The notes under the pieces: model-generated | Databases searched by the model: none | The model's input: only the letters and a program-made list of their open reading frames with translations | Told to the model about the DNA's origin: nothing | Part shown: positions 47,401 to 60,560 of the stretch, piece after piece | How the letters are laid out: every line of letters begins with the position of its first letter | Numbering within the stretch: the stretch's first letter is position 1 | Translations under genes and position numbers: made by a program | DNA from: Melanocharis versteri | Taxonomy: Eukaryota; Chordata; Aves; Passeriformes; Melanocharitidae | DNA length: 64,000 bases | Direction of reading: 5' to 3' | Assembly: GCA_013397845.1 (NCBI GenBank) | Contig: VZTG01006786.1 | Span: 1,503 to 65,502 of the forward strand

Positions 47401-50400
47401 AAGAGAAAGACGCTGTGCTATTGCTGTTGAGTACATTGCATTTGTCCGGCCCTGTCATCCCCTCTCCCAAAACAGAACTCTGTCCTTCCTGAGATCTGGC
47501 ACTTTGAAGTCTCTTTAGTTAGGACTTAAACAACTTCGAAACACAATGATTCTGTTAAGAGCGCTATTTAATAGATTCAGCGTAGCTTAGTGGAATGACA
47601 TTATTTACATTTATTGGATGAGATGAGTCTGCCTTTTTTTGCTTGTGGTAAGCTGACTTTCTAGCCAGCACTTTGCCCCTAAGCATTTCTTTTTGCATAT
47701 GTTCCTGGGCAACCACGTATTTTCTGGCTTTACCCTCTTTCTTCTATTGCTGTCTGTTCTGCTTTGCCCAGCTCAGTTCACCTGGCTCTAACAGAAACCC
47801 CCATGATTTTCCTTGGACTCATGTGTGGATCCTTCTTGTAACTGGTTTTTTGGCAGAATGCACCTTGCTTTAGCTAGTCAATTTTATAAAATATCTGAAC
47901 AGTTTATTTAATTTCTGATTTAATTTCCATGGTGTATAGGCAGTTGCAAATGTGCTGATGGTAAAGAAAGTATCTGTAAAACTACCAGAACCTTATGTCA
48001 GCGTGTTTGTACACACAGTCCATATGCATCTCTACACAGAAAGCTATGTACATACAACTGGGTGAGTTACCTCAATTTTTCCCCACCATGTTCTTAAATC
48101 AACAGCTCAGAGCACCATCTGACATTGGAGCACCTAGCGTTTCTCTGAAATTTAGAAAAAAGTGTAGGGAAAATTGAACTGGAGGGTTACATTGTGTTGA
48201 AGAACAATTGCTATGGCTGGTTGGCAGCTGCCCAAGATTTTATAAGGGATTGAATACCTCCTATCTTTGTGCTGTTGAAATTTCCTTCTAAGCCATTTTT
48301 GTCTTGACATTTTATAAACATGGAAAAGCAACAATTGTCAGCTGAATTAATTATTCAACTGGTTCAGTCTATAGATAACAACCTCTGTCTTCACCAGGCA
48401 GTTACAGTCGACAATGACATTTGGTGGGGTGGGGTAGTTAGAGCTGTAACAGCATGGAAAGGAGAAAGAAATCTGCTCCTCTGTTTAGTGGGCTGTTTTG
48501 TCCTTTTTATGATCTTTCACCAAAGTATGCAATACTCAGCAGAACAAGATGAGTGGCATGTTTGTTGGGTGTTGTGTGGTGACTTTTATGCACAGAACTG
48601 ATCCATGGTAGCAAAGTCGTGGATAGCTCTGGTTTGTACTATGGAGGAAAAGAGAGATGGTGCTGGCTTTTTTATTGCTTGTTTGTTTAGCTACATTACT
48701 GTTTCTTTCTCCCAGAAAGCAAGATTTTTTTTTTGCTCACTGATGTTTTTAATGTTTGATTTTCTTTCCAGCTGATTTTTTTTAAAAGGGGAAATTGAGA
48801 AACAAACCTGCATTGTGGGGCTCAGTTTCTGAGAGGTAAATTTCCATAAGGTTCATTTTTGGCCACTGCCTTTTTGTAGCTTCCTAGCAGGGAATTGATT
48901 AGAAGCAGTGTGAAGCTGAAGTAGAAACTGGGATCTTTCATTTGGTGGAAACATGTAGTTTCCAGGTTAGAGAACTCACTTTTAAACATGTAGTCCTGCT
49001 CTGTTGGCCTTATAGTTATTTTGCTCATTTTTTTTCAGAGACAAATTTAGTATTAATGCTGGAAACCCCCAATGACAAGGCTGTCCATTTTTAGGCTTCT
49101 GCTAACAGAACAAGAATTAGCAAAAAATGGGAAGGCAAAAAAAATCCTTATGCTTGCTAACATAAATCATCACAGTAGTTCCAATCAGCACATATGGTAT
49201 GGTAACATTGCCCATTGCTTTGAGACCCTCTAATGGAAGACCATATGGGCTTCTGCTGCATCAAAACACAATAGGCCTGTGTTTAGGGCTCCACGGTGAC
49301 CTGGATTGAGAACTTCCTTGCTTTTATTGGTTTGTGCGTCTGCATGAACATTTTTTCTTCCAACACAGTGGGGTTTTTTTCTTTTTCTTTTTTTTTCTGA
49401 TTCCTTTGTTCAGTGACAGATTCCAATGAATTGAGCAAGACAATGCTGTGCCTCTGGTTTTTGCATTTCACGTGATTGCCTTTGCTCATTTTGTGATATT
49501 TACAGATTTCAGAAATAGTAAGAGAATATTACAACTGGATGACTTCATCAGAAAAAATTAATGAAGAGAAAAAGTGTTTCCTTTTTTTCCTAGTGCATCT
49601 TTTTTGAATGACAGAAATCTTCTTGGAATCATGGAAATTAGGGTCTCATCCTGAGAATTTCCAATGGTTCGTGGTCACTGTCCTGCAACTGTCACTCTGT
49701 CATATGGCTATGCTGAAAGAGCTGAAACTCAAAATGTTGTTAAAACTGTGGTATCAGGGTCTCATAAATTTATTTATCTAAAGACTTATACACAATTACT
49801 TAAGTAGGCATTAAAAATAACCCTGAATCTAAACACTTCAAGCACACCAATACTTGGTACTAAGGATGTTGGCTATAGGTAGAACAGAGGTCCTTCCTTT
49901 GCCACATGCACTGATCTCTAAAAATAATCAATCACAACCTTTTTTTTTTTTTTTTTCTCCCTGGGGAAACTTGCAAATCCTCCGTGGATCCTGCATTGTT
50001 TTCATTCAAAAAATTATCTCTCTTTTCAGTCATGTTTTGGCTAGTCATTTTACTGGCCCCCTTGGCTGACTTCAGGGTCCCTAAAATCGATTTGACTTAC
50101 ATCCCATCAACTTGCTGTGGGTCTTTAGTTCAGTCCTCAGATGGAGTAGGATAGATGAGATCCTGCATTTCCTGTTCCCTTCTCAGAATAGGAGCAGACA
50201 GTTGGTGGCCTTTTCAGGACCATACTGTGGTGTGCAGGTGACAAATGTCTTTGTATCAGAATACTCCTCCTTCTCTTAAATTACCTGTTATGCATGGATC
50301 AAGGATAAATCTAATCAGGTTTTTGGAAGTATGACAGAAGTATAGTCACCAAGGGCTATGCATTCACCAAGGACCTTCCAAGCCCAGTGTAAGGTGGAGG

Positions 50401-52004
50401 ACAGCAGATGGATGTGGAGGACAGATGGGGACATGGTTATTAACACAATGATAAAGAGTGGTTGGCTGGAGAACGGTTTCCATTTCTGTTCCCAAAGTGG
50501 ACAGGTTTTCTCTGGCAGCTGGGGCTAGCTGGTGGGAATGAGAACAGTCAGAGGAGGGCAGATGTCTTCACATTGGTGAGCAGGGAAATAGGGCATAAAG
50601 CTCCCTTCAAGTGATAGCTCTTCCACATCCAGGATGGGTTTAGATTGATTTTGCAGACAAGAGTTTTGAGAAGCACAAGATTCAAATGGCAGTGGATGTA
50701 TATGGAAGAAAAAGGGGCTGAAATTAATTTTGAAACAGCTCAAACCAGGGCAGAGGAGTGCATGAGTGGACTGAGGCAGAAAAGTCAGGTATAACTTGCT
50801 GATAATATTAGCATATTTCTGTCAGTTTTCTATAAGAAATATTGCTGAGCAAGAACAAAAGTTTAGCAATCTAGCAAAGCTAGGTTAGATAAAATTATCA
50901 TCATTCCAGCATCAAGAAACTGTTTTTTTTGTAACTGCTTCTTCTGTAAGTGATATTGCTTTGATGGTCATGCTGTGTGAATTCAAATTGAATTGTATTA
51001 CTTGACATTACTTTACAGTATAATAACTAGCAAGTTAAGTAGCCAGCATAGCCCTGAGCTCTTGGTTATATTTAGGTAGAGAAAAGGTAGAGATGACTAT
51101 TTTTGGTAAATAATTGCTCCAGGTATTTCCCCTATTTAGTTTTTTGTTTTTTAAAACTTTCCTTTTAGGACTTCTTTCTTCAGTGCTCTGCAACACCTAT
51201 CAAGGTCCTCTACTCCTATCTGTTTTTATGTTTTGGACTAAGTCAAATAAGTCTCAAAACTACGTGAAATTCTTGATTTTGAAACATGGGCCTGAGAGTT
51301 CTGTGAAAGCTGGCAGAATGAAAAGTAATTGCTGATATAGACCTATTCAGGAAAAGAAAGGAACAGGGAATCTGCTTGCTTCTCTTCTATCCTTCTGAAC
51401 CAGAGGGGTTTCCTTCAAATCTCAAAATTACGTTTGGTTTTAGGGAAAAGTTCCAGTCAGCACCTGCTCTTCTAAATCAATTTCAAAACTAAAATCCTGT
51501 GATAAATGCTTGATCTCCTGCATATAGATTCAAAAAACACTTTTTGATTCTGTCTTTTTCTGTCACACAGAAAACATGAGAAATCTCACATTCATTTTCT
51601 TCCACTCACACATGTAGTGGAAGACAATGCAAACACTCTTCAACTGCACTAGATATTACCTACATGAAAATTTAAAATTAAAATACCCTTTTCCCTCTTT
51701 TTCCAGAGGTGATTAGGATGGCAAGTTAATCAAGATTTCATCTGAGCCCTGCATTCTCCAACTCATCATATAGTATATCTGTTCTAAGGTAGCTGCCCAT
51801 TCCATTCAAAGCAGACTTTTAAAAAGGACTCTGGATATGTTGCAGATTTACTTCACTGAAAGACCCCTTAGCCTTTTTCTTAACTAGCCACATATGAATT
51901 AAAATCCAGAAAGAAAGACTGCAGGTGTCCCAGAGAGGTGGCTATTAGGAGCTTAGCTGGAACGACCTCAGTGCCCTGAACTGAAATCTAAGGAGACTCA
52001 GGCA
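47401..52004. other. Intergenic, no gene recognised
   Basis: About 4.6 kb of unique sequence after the CR1. It includes T-rich runs at 49373-49398 and 49939-49958. Short frames on both strands have no recognisable domain. The first ~100 bp may still contain degraded CR1 5' sequence. Confidence 0.5.
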
Positions 52005-52150
52005 GAGCTCTTGGCAGAGTGCCATGATTCCCTGTGACCTGGGGAAATCACTTCCACTCCCTCTGCTCAAGGCTCCTCATTTGCAAAAGAAGAACTTTGC
52101 TTTAAGGGTCCTGCACCACTAATGACAGTGAGCGCTCAGCTTCAGTCAGG
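52005..52150 (+). mobile_element. MIR-like ancient SINE remnant
   Basis: The run CCCTGTGACCTGGGGAAATC, then ACTTCCACTCCCTCTGCTCA, then CTCCTCATTTGCAAAAGAAG parallels the MIR core (gtgacc-ttgggcaa-tcactt, ctctgtgcctcagtttcc, tcatctgtaaaat). MIRs were active before the amniote split, so a copy this decayed is expected in a bird. The match is by eye over about 90 bp. Confidence 0.55.
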
Positions 52151-54490
52151 TGTATGCTGGTAGACTTTAGCCTGTCTTGTGCATTTTGGGGTACAATGTG
52201 CAAAGAGTAGAACTTTTCTGTACCACCCACTGTACTACATATAATTTACAGGATCTAAATAAGTATCCAGAGAATTATATTTTGTGATGGGACTGAGAGT
52301 TATGAAGAACAGAGGTGGCTAAAGATAGCCTTTCAAGAGATTGACCAATCTGGTTCAAAGCCCTGGATATTTGAAAACTACCCATGAGCTCAGAAGAGAA
52401 GCTAGTTGCAATTTCCTGCTGCCTCAACTGCATCCTGGGCTGCCCTGCAGTCTGAATGAGAGAAGAGAACGGTATTTTGTATGTATGCAACTGTTGGTTT
52501 TCTTTTGTTAGCATCTTCTGTAGCTGGCATAGAATGAAAGGACATCTGTTTAAAAGCGTTGTTTTCCTTCCAAGGTTTTCATGATAAATGCACAGATTAC
52601 AGTAAATTTTGTTCTCTCACCAATATGAGATTTTACTTTTAAATGGATTCTAATGTTAAAGAAATCTTCATAAACCCTGGCAGTGTAACACTAGTGATTT
52701 TTTGCTCAGCCATCAAAATAAAGAAAATATGTCCAAAAGAATTTTTTCTGAGGAGCTCTGGCAGAAATCTCTTAAAAATGTTCCACAAAACAGATGCTGT
52801 GAAGACTGGGCTAAAATAAGGGCTGGTCAGCTCAGCCTGAGGTGGAAGTATCTCCCATCAAATCACTGTTTCTCTGTCTTTAGTTTCATGGATTAAAGCC
52901 CATCAGGAATACAATTCTATCTTAAATCTTCTGGTCTGTGTCCTGAGTAATAGATTGTCAGTTCCCAAGGGATCAGAATAATTAAATGTATTCAAATTTA
53001 ACTCAACATTTAATACCTAATTTTATTACTGAATTCAGAGTTTGTTTTGAGTAGCATATGTGGAAATCTAAGAGAATGGAAATGGAAACCAAGAAAATCC
53101 ATCTAAAGGTCCAGCCTGTGAAGTGACTCCATTTCTCTGTTCTGGTCAACAGCGTATAAGAAGATGCCTTAAAAGAAAAAAAATCTTAGCTTTCATCTTT
53201 ACACAAATACATATTTTAATGAAACTCTATGGGCTGTGAGGGGTTCAAGTAGTTGTTTTTACTGACCATGTACAAAGCTAGTTACATATGTGCATCCCTG
53301 TGCTGGCAGCTTCTGTTAACATTTAATAAAGGTGCAAATGATTTCTTCAGCAGTACCTACTTGAACAATATTTCATTTGATATCTATGTGAAACCAGGAA
53401 ACATGAGGCAGTTCTGTTCCCCACAATAATAATGGTGACAGAAAAGAGAATAGTTTGCCACATGATCATGGGGTCAAAAGTACAGGAAATGTGTGAATAA
53501 GCATGGAGACTGAATATTAAAGTGTCCCTAAAGCTGCTCTCACTTTGCCAAGCTGATACAGAGAAGCTGGGAGGCAGCTTGGGGAATGCTGTGTTTTTGT
53601 TAACTTTGTTTCTTGCCTGAGCTGAGGTTAAAAAAATGTGATAGATTCTCGACCTACTAGACACTGAAGAAAAACTGCTGCTGAATGTCATCTGTAATAT
53701 TTCAGTTGTGTCCTGAGAAGAATGTGGCAGGTGCTAATTGTGCTGGAAACCTGGTGATCTATTTTTCGCTGTGAATGTTAGCTTATAATTTGTGCCCTTA
53801 CTGAATTTTTGAAACATGGTTCTATAAAAAATTAAACTGTTGCTCTGTCACCTCTCTCAACACAATGCTCTGTCAACTATTGAAGTTTGGCCTCTTACGC
53901 AGGCATTAAAAAGCATTAGTACAGGCAGAGCTATTTTGTTCAGTTGAAGAAATTATCCCTCCATTTACCTTGCCCTCAAATTCAGGACTGTGAATGCACT
54001 TCTGATAGGGGTAGAAAAATTCTTGGCTCATGCTAACAAGTCTGAGTGAAAAGTTCTGTGTTTGAGGAATCAAGTGCAGAAATTAAGGTCTTGCAAGCAA
54101 TTGTATAGTATCAAATCAAGGCCAAGAATGAAGCCAAATTCTTACATTGCAGAGATGCTTTACAGTTTCTCCTGATATGTAGCTTTCCAAAGCACATTCA
54201 ATAAAAAACACTGCAATTTTTCTTCACCTGCAGAGTAAGAGGGTCTTGAGAGATCCACATGTAGGTCTAACTGCAAGAAAAGGGTCAGACTGAGAATGCT
54301 CCTGGCACAATTTAATACCCTGCTTTTTGCCCTCCGAAACTGTGCTGCTTTTTCCCAACTGTATTAAAAAATTGCTTCATGTGGAGGTATGTAGTGACCA
54401 ACAAATACGTGGTAAAATGGGACATAGGGATATACTTGTCCTTTTCTTACTCCTCCCTGGCTGCATGCTTGTAGTCACCACAAGGAGCAC

Positions 54491-54512
54491 AACACTGGTT
54501 TAAACCAGTGTT
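54491..54512. repeat. Perfect 22-bp palindrome
   Basis: The left arm AACACTGGTTT is followed immediately by its exact reverse complement AAACCAGTGTT, with no spacer. It can form a cruciform or bind a symmetric dimer. A second hairpin lies 115 bp to the right. Confidence 0.95.
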
Positions 54513-54626
54513 CCCTTCTCTGCTGCGTGCATGTGTATCTATTACAAGGGTGAAACAGCAATGAGAATAGTAAATATAGTCAGCATTTCATTTGAAATTT
54601 TCTGTTGCATTCATGCCAACTACTAA

Positions 54627-54646
54627 TTAACACTGATTAGTGTTAA
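54627..54646. repeat. 8-bp inverted repeat with 4-nt loop
   Basis: TTAACACT-GATT-AGTGTTAA. The arms are perfect. Its AACACT core resembles the arm start of the nearby 22-bp palindrome. Confidence 0.9.
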
Positions 54647-57311
54647 CTTCCCTCTGTCTCCTTCTAAAAGGGCACTGTGCATTCATCAGCTTTGCTTTTT
54701 GTTTGTAAATAACTTGTCTAAACTAAAGCAATTTAAAAACTCCTCCTCACTTTTGTCAATAGAAGAGATATGTGCTGTTTTTCACTTTATCAGCCAGTCA
54801 AGCAATGTGGTTTCAGAGCCTGATTCAGAGTCCATGGCAAGACTCCTACTGGGTTAAACATGTTAAAGATCAAGCTCTTAGCAATGGCAGCACTTTAATA
54901 AATCACAGTCCTGCAACCTCTTTGACGGGCTGCATACCTTTGTGCTTCTCTATGGTCTGCTAACTTTAGGGTTTTCTTTGTTTTTAAAGGATTTTATTCT
55001 ACCCAACCAACCCTGACTTATGTTCTGTACAGCCTCACTGAACCTAAATAGAGTTTTACAGATTGTGAATCAGAACTGACTCTGATTCTCTGATGTTGTC
55101 TCTTTCTGATCCAAAGTTCACTGTCATGCTAGCTTGTCTTTTCCCCTCATCTGCTTTCAAAATTTCATTTCTCTTTTATTTCTGTGTTTCCAGAGCTCTG
55201 GCCCCATCACTCAGCTGCTAAATCTCTGTCTCTGTCTATTGGGCTGCCTTCTTCCTCTCAACTGCCAGATCTTTGCTGGCTCCCAGCAATCTTCTTTCCA
55301 CCTTCAAGTGCCATAATGCCATAATGTATTTGCTGCTATTTAGTGAGTTAACAAAGATGGGTAAGCCCATACTCTTATTCTGTCTCCCAGCAATCCTAGA
55401 TAGAGAGCCCGATACGTACAAGCCAAACCAGTATTTTCTTCTAAGGAATCTTAAACTCTTAATAGGCATGCCTTTCCAATTCTCCAAAATATGTAGGCCC
55501 ATATCCTTTGACAGTAACTTGACAATACTTCATTGACTTCAACAAGCTTACTTTAAACATGACTGAAATTTACACCTTAGTATAAATGGAGCTTGTGTTT
55601 CACATAAATCACTAGAAACTAGTTAGATGTATGGCAAATTAAATTAAATATCTGATGTAAAATTGCTGCAAGTTCCCAAATTAGTGCTGATTAATATAAA
55701 ATCTTAAATTTGTGTTTGAAGTGGAATTAAAATTACCATTATCTAACAGAAATAGCTCTGTACTATATCTTCAGTGACAGTCATGAGTTTAATAATCTAA
55801 CAAACCACTGGATGTCTCTACTGTGCCATATCAGTCCAGTTAAAAATATATATATCAGGCACAAAAGCCTACTTACAAAAGAAGGCAGTTTGAACATGGA
55901 AATATTTGAAATGATGGGACAGAGACTTGAGATGAATCTCTCACTGGATATGCTATGAAATGCAGACATTACCTCTCTGGTACAGTAAAATTCAACTGAA
56001 TCTTACAAATAAGGAAGTTCCTTTTCCTTTTATAATTTAGGTGGTATCTGTTCTTCAGAGGTATAGACAACTGCAAATCTTTAGTGGGGTGATTTTTGAT
56101 TGCTTTTGTTTCTTTAAATCAGCTGAATGGCATTCAGATTTAAACTTTAGTCTTCCTTCTTCAAACACCCTCCTAATGCTTTATTCCTTTGTTGTCCCTC
56201 TCCATGGACCAGAGATGATGGAGATAGTGCTCTGAAAACTCTAAATGTTAACTAAGTAACAAAAGGCTTCATGAGAACCAAGGCAATTTAAATCAGGAGG
56301 GATAAAATCATAAAGACAAGAACACCTAAGGGTGTCGAATGTATTACATGGGCTATGTGCTTATATATGTAAGGGAAAGTGGATGAACCCTCTGATAGAT
56401 ACCAGCTGGATTTAGTCACCATGGCTACACAGGATTTGTTCTGGCTGTCCCTTCAAGCTGTTTTTCCAGTGAGAAGGATTACAGGGCTGTGAGGTTTCTG
56501 TGGGGCAGGCACCACATTGCTTCTGAGACAGGCTGGCAGCAGTGCATCCAGACACCTGATGAGAAGGCTACAGGCATTTCCTCATGCAGACACCTCACCA
56601 GGTACAGGAAAGGCTGTGCTTGAAAGTGGGGCTGGTTCTGTTTGCCTGGCATCCTGTGCCACTCTGTTGGGGGCTTCTTGTGTTCTGTATCAGCGTGTGT
56701 TAGCTTGCTAGAGGATTCCAAAAGCACTTAGTGAGTAGCATTGTGCAGAGTGGGTGTTCTGTACACCAGATTAAATAGCGACTGTATGACCCAAGTTGTT
56801 CCTTCCAGTCTTGTTGTGATTTGAAGTTAAAAAAATGAAGCATCAAAATTAATCATAAACAACACCACCACGCGATTTTCAATTTATCACAAAACTACCC
56901 ATCTGTCAGAGTAGTTATAAGTCATTACCAGTATGAATGCTTTTGCTTATTTGCAGTCCCTCACACAGTCACTTCCACTTCTGAAGATGAATCAGGATGT
57001 GGAAAATGTGTGCCTGGTTTGAGAACTGGGAGTTATGACAGTCAAATGCTTCTTTGCCATGCCAGTTACGACGACTCACTGGCATCTCTAGTATAGCTGC
57101 TGGGTATTCATGCAGAAGAGATGCCATGTGTGATGCTAGAAGGCAGTGGTGGCAAATTATTGTGTTAGGCTAGCCAAGTGGGAATTTACAGAGTGTTGTC
57201 AGATACTCATGAATTATTCTTACCAGGAAAAAGGTAATAAATGGGGGCTGGATACTCTTACCTCAGTCTTAATAATCATGGCTGTAGTAGGTACTTCCAT
57301 TTGGGTGGGGT

Positions 57312-57360
57312 TTTCTTTGTTTGTTTGTTTATTTGTTTGTTTGGGTTTTTTTTATTTTTT
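57312..57360. repeat. (TTTG)n followed by T-rich tract
   Basis: TTTG tetramers with one TTTA interruption, then a T-rich run. Simple sequence only; no transposon body is recognisable on either side. Confidence 0.85.
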
Positions 57361-59759
57361 AGATTCATAGAAATGTTGAAACTGAAAAAGCAGTTATCTG
57401 TAGTGCCAGTGGATTCAATTTTACTTCATCCCAAAACTTTGATCTGAGCAGAGCAGTTGAGTTTTAAAAAGACTGCTCTGCCCTCCTGTATCTGTAATAA
57501 ATTCCTGCAATGCAGCTTCAGGGAACAAAGGAAGCCACTAAAATGCAGATAAATCAACAGCTTTTGTTCAAAGGAACCTTTTCACCTCTTCAATGGCATG
57601 GAACTTGCAAGAAAAAAACAGTATTTTGAATTTTATCCCACCTTTCATCCAAAGCACTTTGCAAAAAGAAAAAAAAAGGAATAAATTAGTTCCTCTCATG
57701 ATACAATGTTTGCAAATGTTGATATTTCACTTTGAAGGGGGAGTAGGTCAAGACAAAATGAGGAACAATGGTTTCTTGAAAGTCTGACATAAGCAACCCA
57801 TACTAAGAGCCAGGAACAGGACCTGGATTATCATAAGATAAAAGTCCTGTTTATTGGTTTTTGGAAATGAAATCATGCAGAGGACAAATCTCTAAAGAAT
57901 CTAGTCTACTGGTCATGGCAGAGGATGAAAAATCACCAGTTGACTGCAGGTGTTTCTGCATTGGGAGTAGAATAAAAGTAAACATATGTTAACTCTATTG
58001 GCAAACACACTGCTCATGGCTTGAGCGAGGTCAGGTCTGTAACTAAGAGTGTGGCAATGCCTGATCTCATTGGGGATTTAGTTCTCAGTCTCCGTGTCAG
58101 TTTGAGACCCATAGAATGCTAATAAATGTGCTCTCTTACCTTGCAGAACCCTTGCAAGGATGACTATATGGATATTAATGGATTTCAGGTGCTCAGCTGA
58201 ATCTGCCAAAATAAACATTGCATATGTTTTGCCAAATATCTAACTTGCTTTGTCCAGATCCCGATGTACCTTGACTCATATTGTGCATATCAGCCACAAA
58301 AATTTACTCTTTTTCCCCACCTGTGGCATTTCTCTAATATACATTTCTTAATCTTAAATTTATACACATTTTACTTTTCCAGAATAACCAGATATGCAAT
58401 TTCCCTTGGGGAGAATATTTGCTACCTCAGTAAATCTTCTGACACTCATTCTGAACATCTTCTTGACTCGGCATCCATTCATACCATTATACTTTATGCA
58501 TTCTCTAAATAACTCCATTTATTACTTATGTTTTCTAGCTTTAGAATATTTGACATCTCCTATTGTCTCCCCACTATGCACTGAGGTGCCACTTAGCCAG
58601 GCTATCATGCAGAATTAGCTCCTATAATTCTGTCTCATTATTCACCTGTGGAATCTTAGTTTTTGGGAAGCTCTGGTGTAAAGTCCCCATTTGTCAACGT
58701 ATTTTGGGCTGTGGACTGAATGCAATGTGCCAAATGTGAATATATGAGAATTGTACAAGGCAAGGACAAGCCCATTTCAGTTTCCTCATGTGACACCCAA
58801 ATCTAAGCTCTTTCTTCTTTTCACTGCTTTGTATAATAATGAAGTCTACATTGCCACCTCCTACCTCTTCTCCATCCTGCACGACCCACCCAGAATATTT
58901 CTGCCTGGAGAGTGTATCTACCACCACCCTAGTGAATGCTTACATCTCTTCATTAGCTTTCATTAAACTCACTGAACTGTTCCCAGTGAATTACTAAAGA
59001 CACTTCTTTCTCACCACCCCCTGCTTCCTGAGCTGCTGTCCAGCCTGTACAACTTTGAACAGCTACTTCCAACCATCCATCCAGCACATTTTTTTGTGTG
59101 TGTATGCTGTCCTCAGATTGAGATGACTCATCTGCTATTCTACCCATGGAAGAACTTCTCTAGATGCCTTAATCCATTAGGCTTGGCCTGTCTGTCTAGG
59201 ATAACCTGGGGCCCTCTCTCCAGCTGTGGTGGGATTTGCTTCTGCTGTCCTCAGATCTCTGCTGTGAACCCACAGCATGCCTACGGTGAAAGTAAAGGGT
59301 GAACTGCAGCCTGCATGTCCTCCCACAATGCCAAGGACGCTCTCGACTGAAGCGTGGTAGTCTCCCGTGCCTCCTGCATTGTCGGGCTGTGCCCCTCCCC
59401 TGAACAGGCTGGAGGGTAGGATGCTTCTGCTGAGGTTTCTCAGAGGCACTGATGGTCATGGAAGTCTGACTGCAGTCAAAGTGAACTAATGACATTGCCA
59501 GGAAATATCGAAGAGGGAGGGGAAGAGGGAGCAGAGCTGCCTTTGAGACAGGAGGCTGCAGGAGGACTGTGAATTTTACAACTCTTCTAAAAGGCTTTTA
59601 ATGGTTTGCTTCATGGCCTCATTAAGAGAACAGTGTTAGAGCTTCAGAAAGAGCCCTCTGCAATTCTTGTGCTGGGTGGGTAATGCATGTCACAACATAC
59701 ATCACAGCAAAGCAAAGGAGTGCAGAGCTGTGCTGCATGGTTGGACCCCAAAGAAAAGA

Positions 59760-60560
59760 GCTAGAATATTTCTTCTTTCACCCTCTACTCTGAATCCTTG
59801 CAATAATTAGCCGAAGTAAAATGAATATTAGCTTATGCTTAACTGCCTTTCCAGCATGTTACTCTGCATTGACCCAGCAGTGCTAAACCAATTATTTTTT
59901 GAACTTTATGGCTTTAAATAATCCACTGCTTTAAAACTCCCTCTACCCCTCAGCTACTTAACCACAGGCCCGACTGCCCTAAATCCTTTTCTTATACTTT
60001 GTAGCTTTTTAAGCAAGCCCCCTCTTTAAGTAGACATAATCCCTCCTCTGTAGAAAACATGAAAGACCTTGAACAAATCAAGATTTCTCCATGGAGAATT
60101 CAGCTAATCCTCTGCTTAGCTCCTAACAAGGAAATCCATCTCGCCACCAAGCACCCCATTACTAGAACTAATGCCTGACTTGAATAACAAGCACATTATT
60201 GTGCTTTAATTGTAGCACTGCTCTGTCACATGGAGAAGTTGGAGAGAAACGTGACTCGGCTCCTCCAGGAAAGACAGGTCACGCCTTTTTGTTGTTGTTC
60301 ACCTTACTGTGATTTAAAAGCAGATTAAATTAACTATTAATATGAACTGCACATGCTTCAGATTAGATGAAACAGCTGTACTGTAGCTCTCTAGTACACT
60401 CTATTATAAAACAAGTGCTGTTACACTGGATTACTATTCTCCTTTATATTGTCTTTTGACTGTTGTGAAATTCGTATGCCTGGGCTTGAAGGGGTATAAT
60501 CATGCCTTTGGGGAGGGGGAGGCATCAGATTTTTGGCCGCAGAAAATTATGTCAGTGTTA
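59760..60560. promoter_or_regulatory. Candidate conserved non-coding region
   Basis: A repeat-free stretch with homeodomain-like TTAAT/ATTA words, GCTTTAATTG near 60203 and a short hairpin AAGCACA-TTAT-TGTGCTT at 60189-60206. It looks like slowly evolving gene-desert DNA. This is an impression from motif texture only. Confidence 0.25.

Larger units (their letters stand above)
52151..59759. other. Intergenic, no gene recognised
   Basis: About 7.6 kb of unique AT-rich DNA. It contains two palindromes (54491-54512 and 54627-54646) and a TTTG/T-rich tract at 57312-57360. No exon chain, RNA gene or clear transposon was identified. Confidence 0.5.

Noticed and set aside
56740..56835. CR1-like tail (TTGTTCCTTCCAGTC...TTGTGATTTG)
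   Set aside because: Only about 40 bp resembles a CR1 terminus, with no upstream CR1 body; too weak to list as an element.
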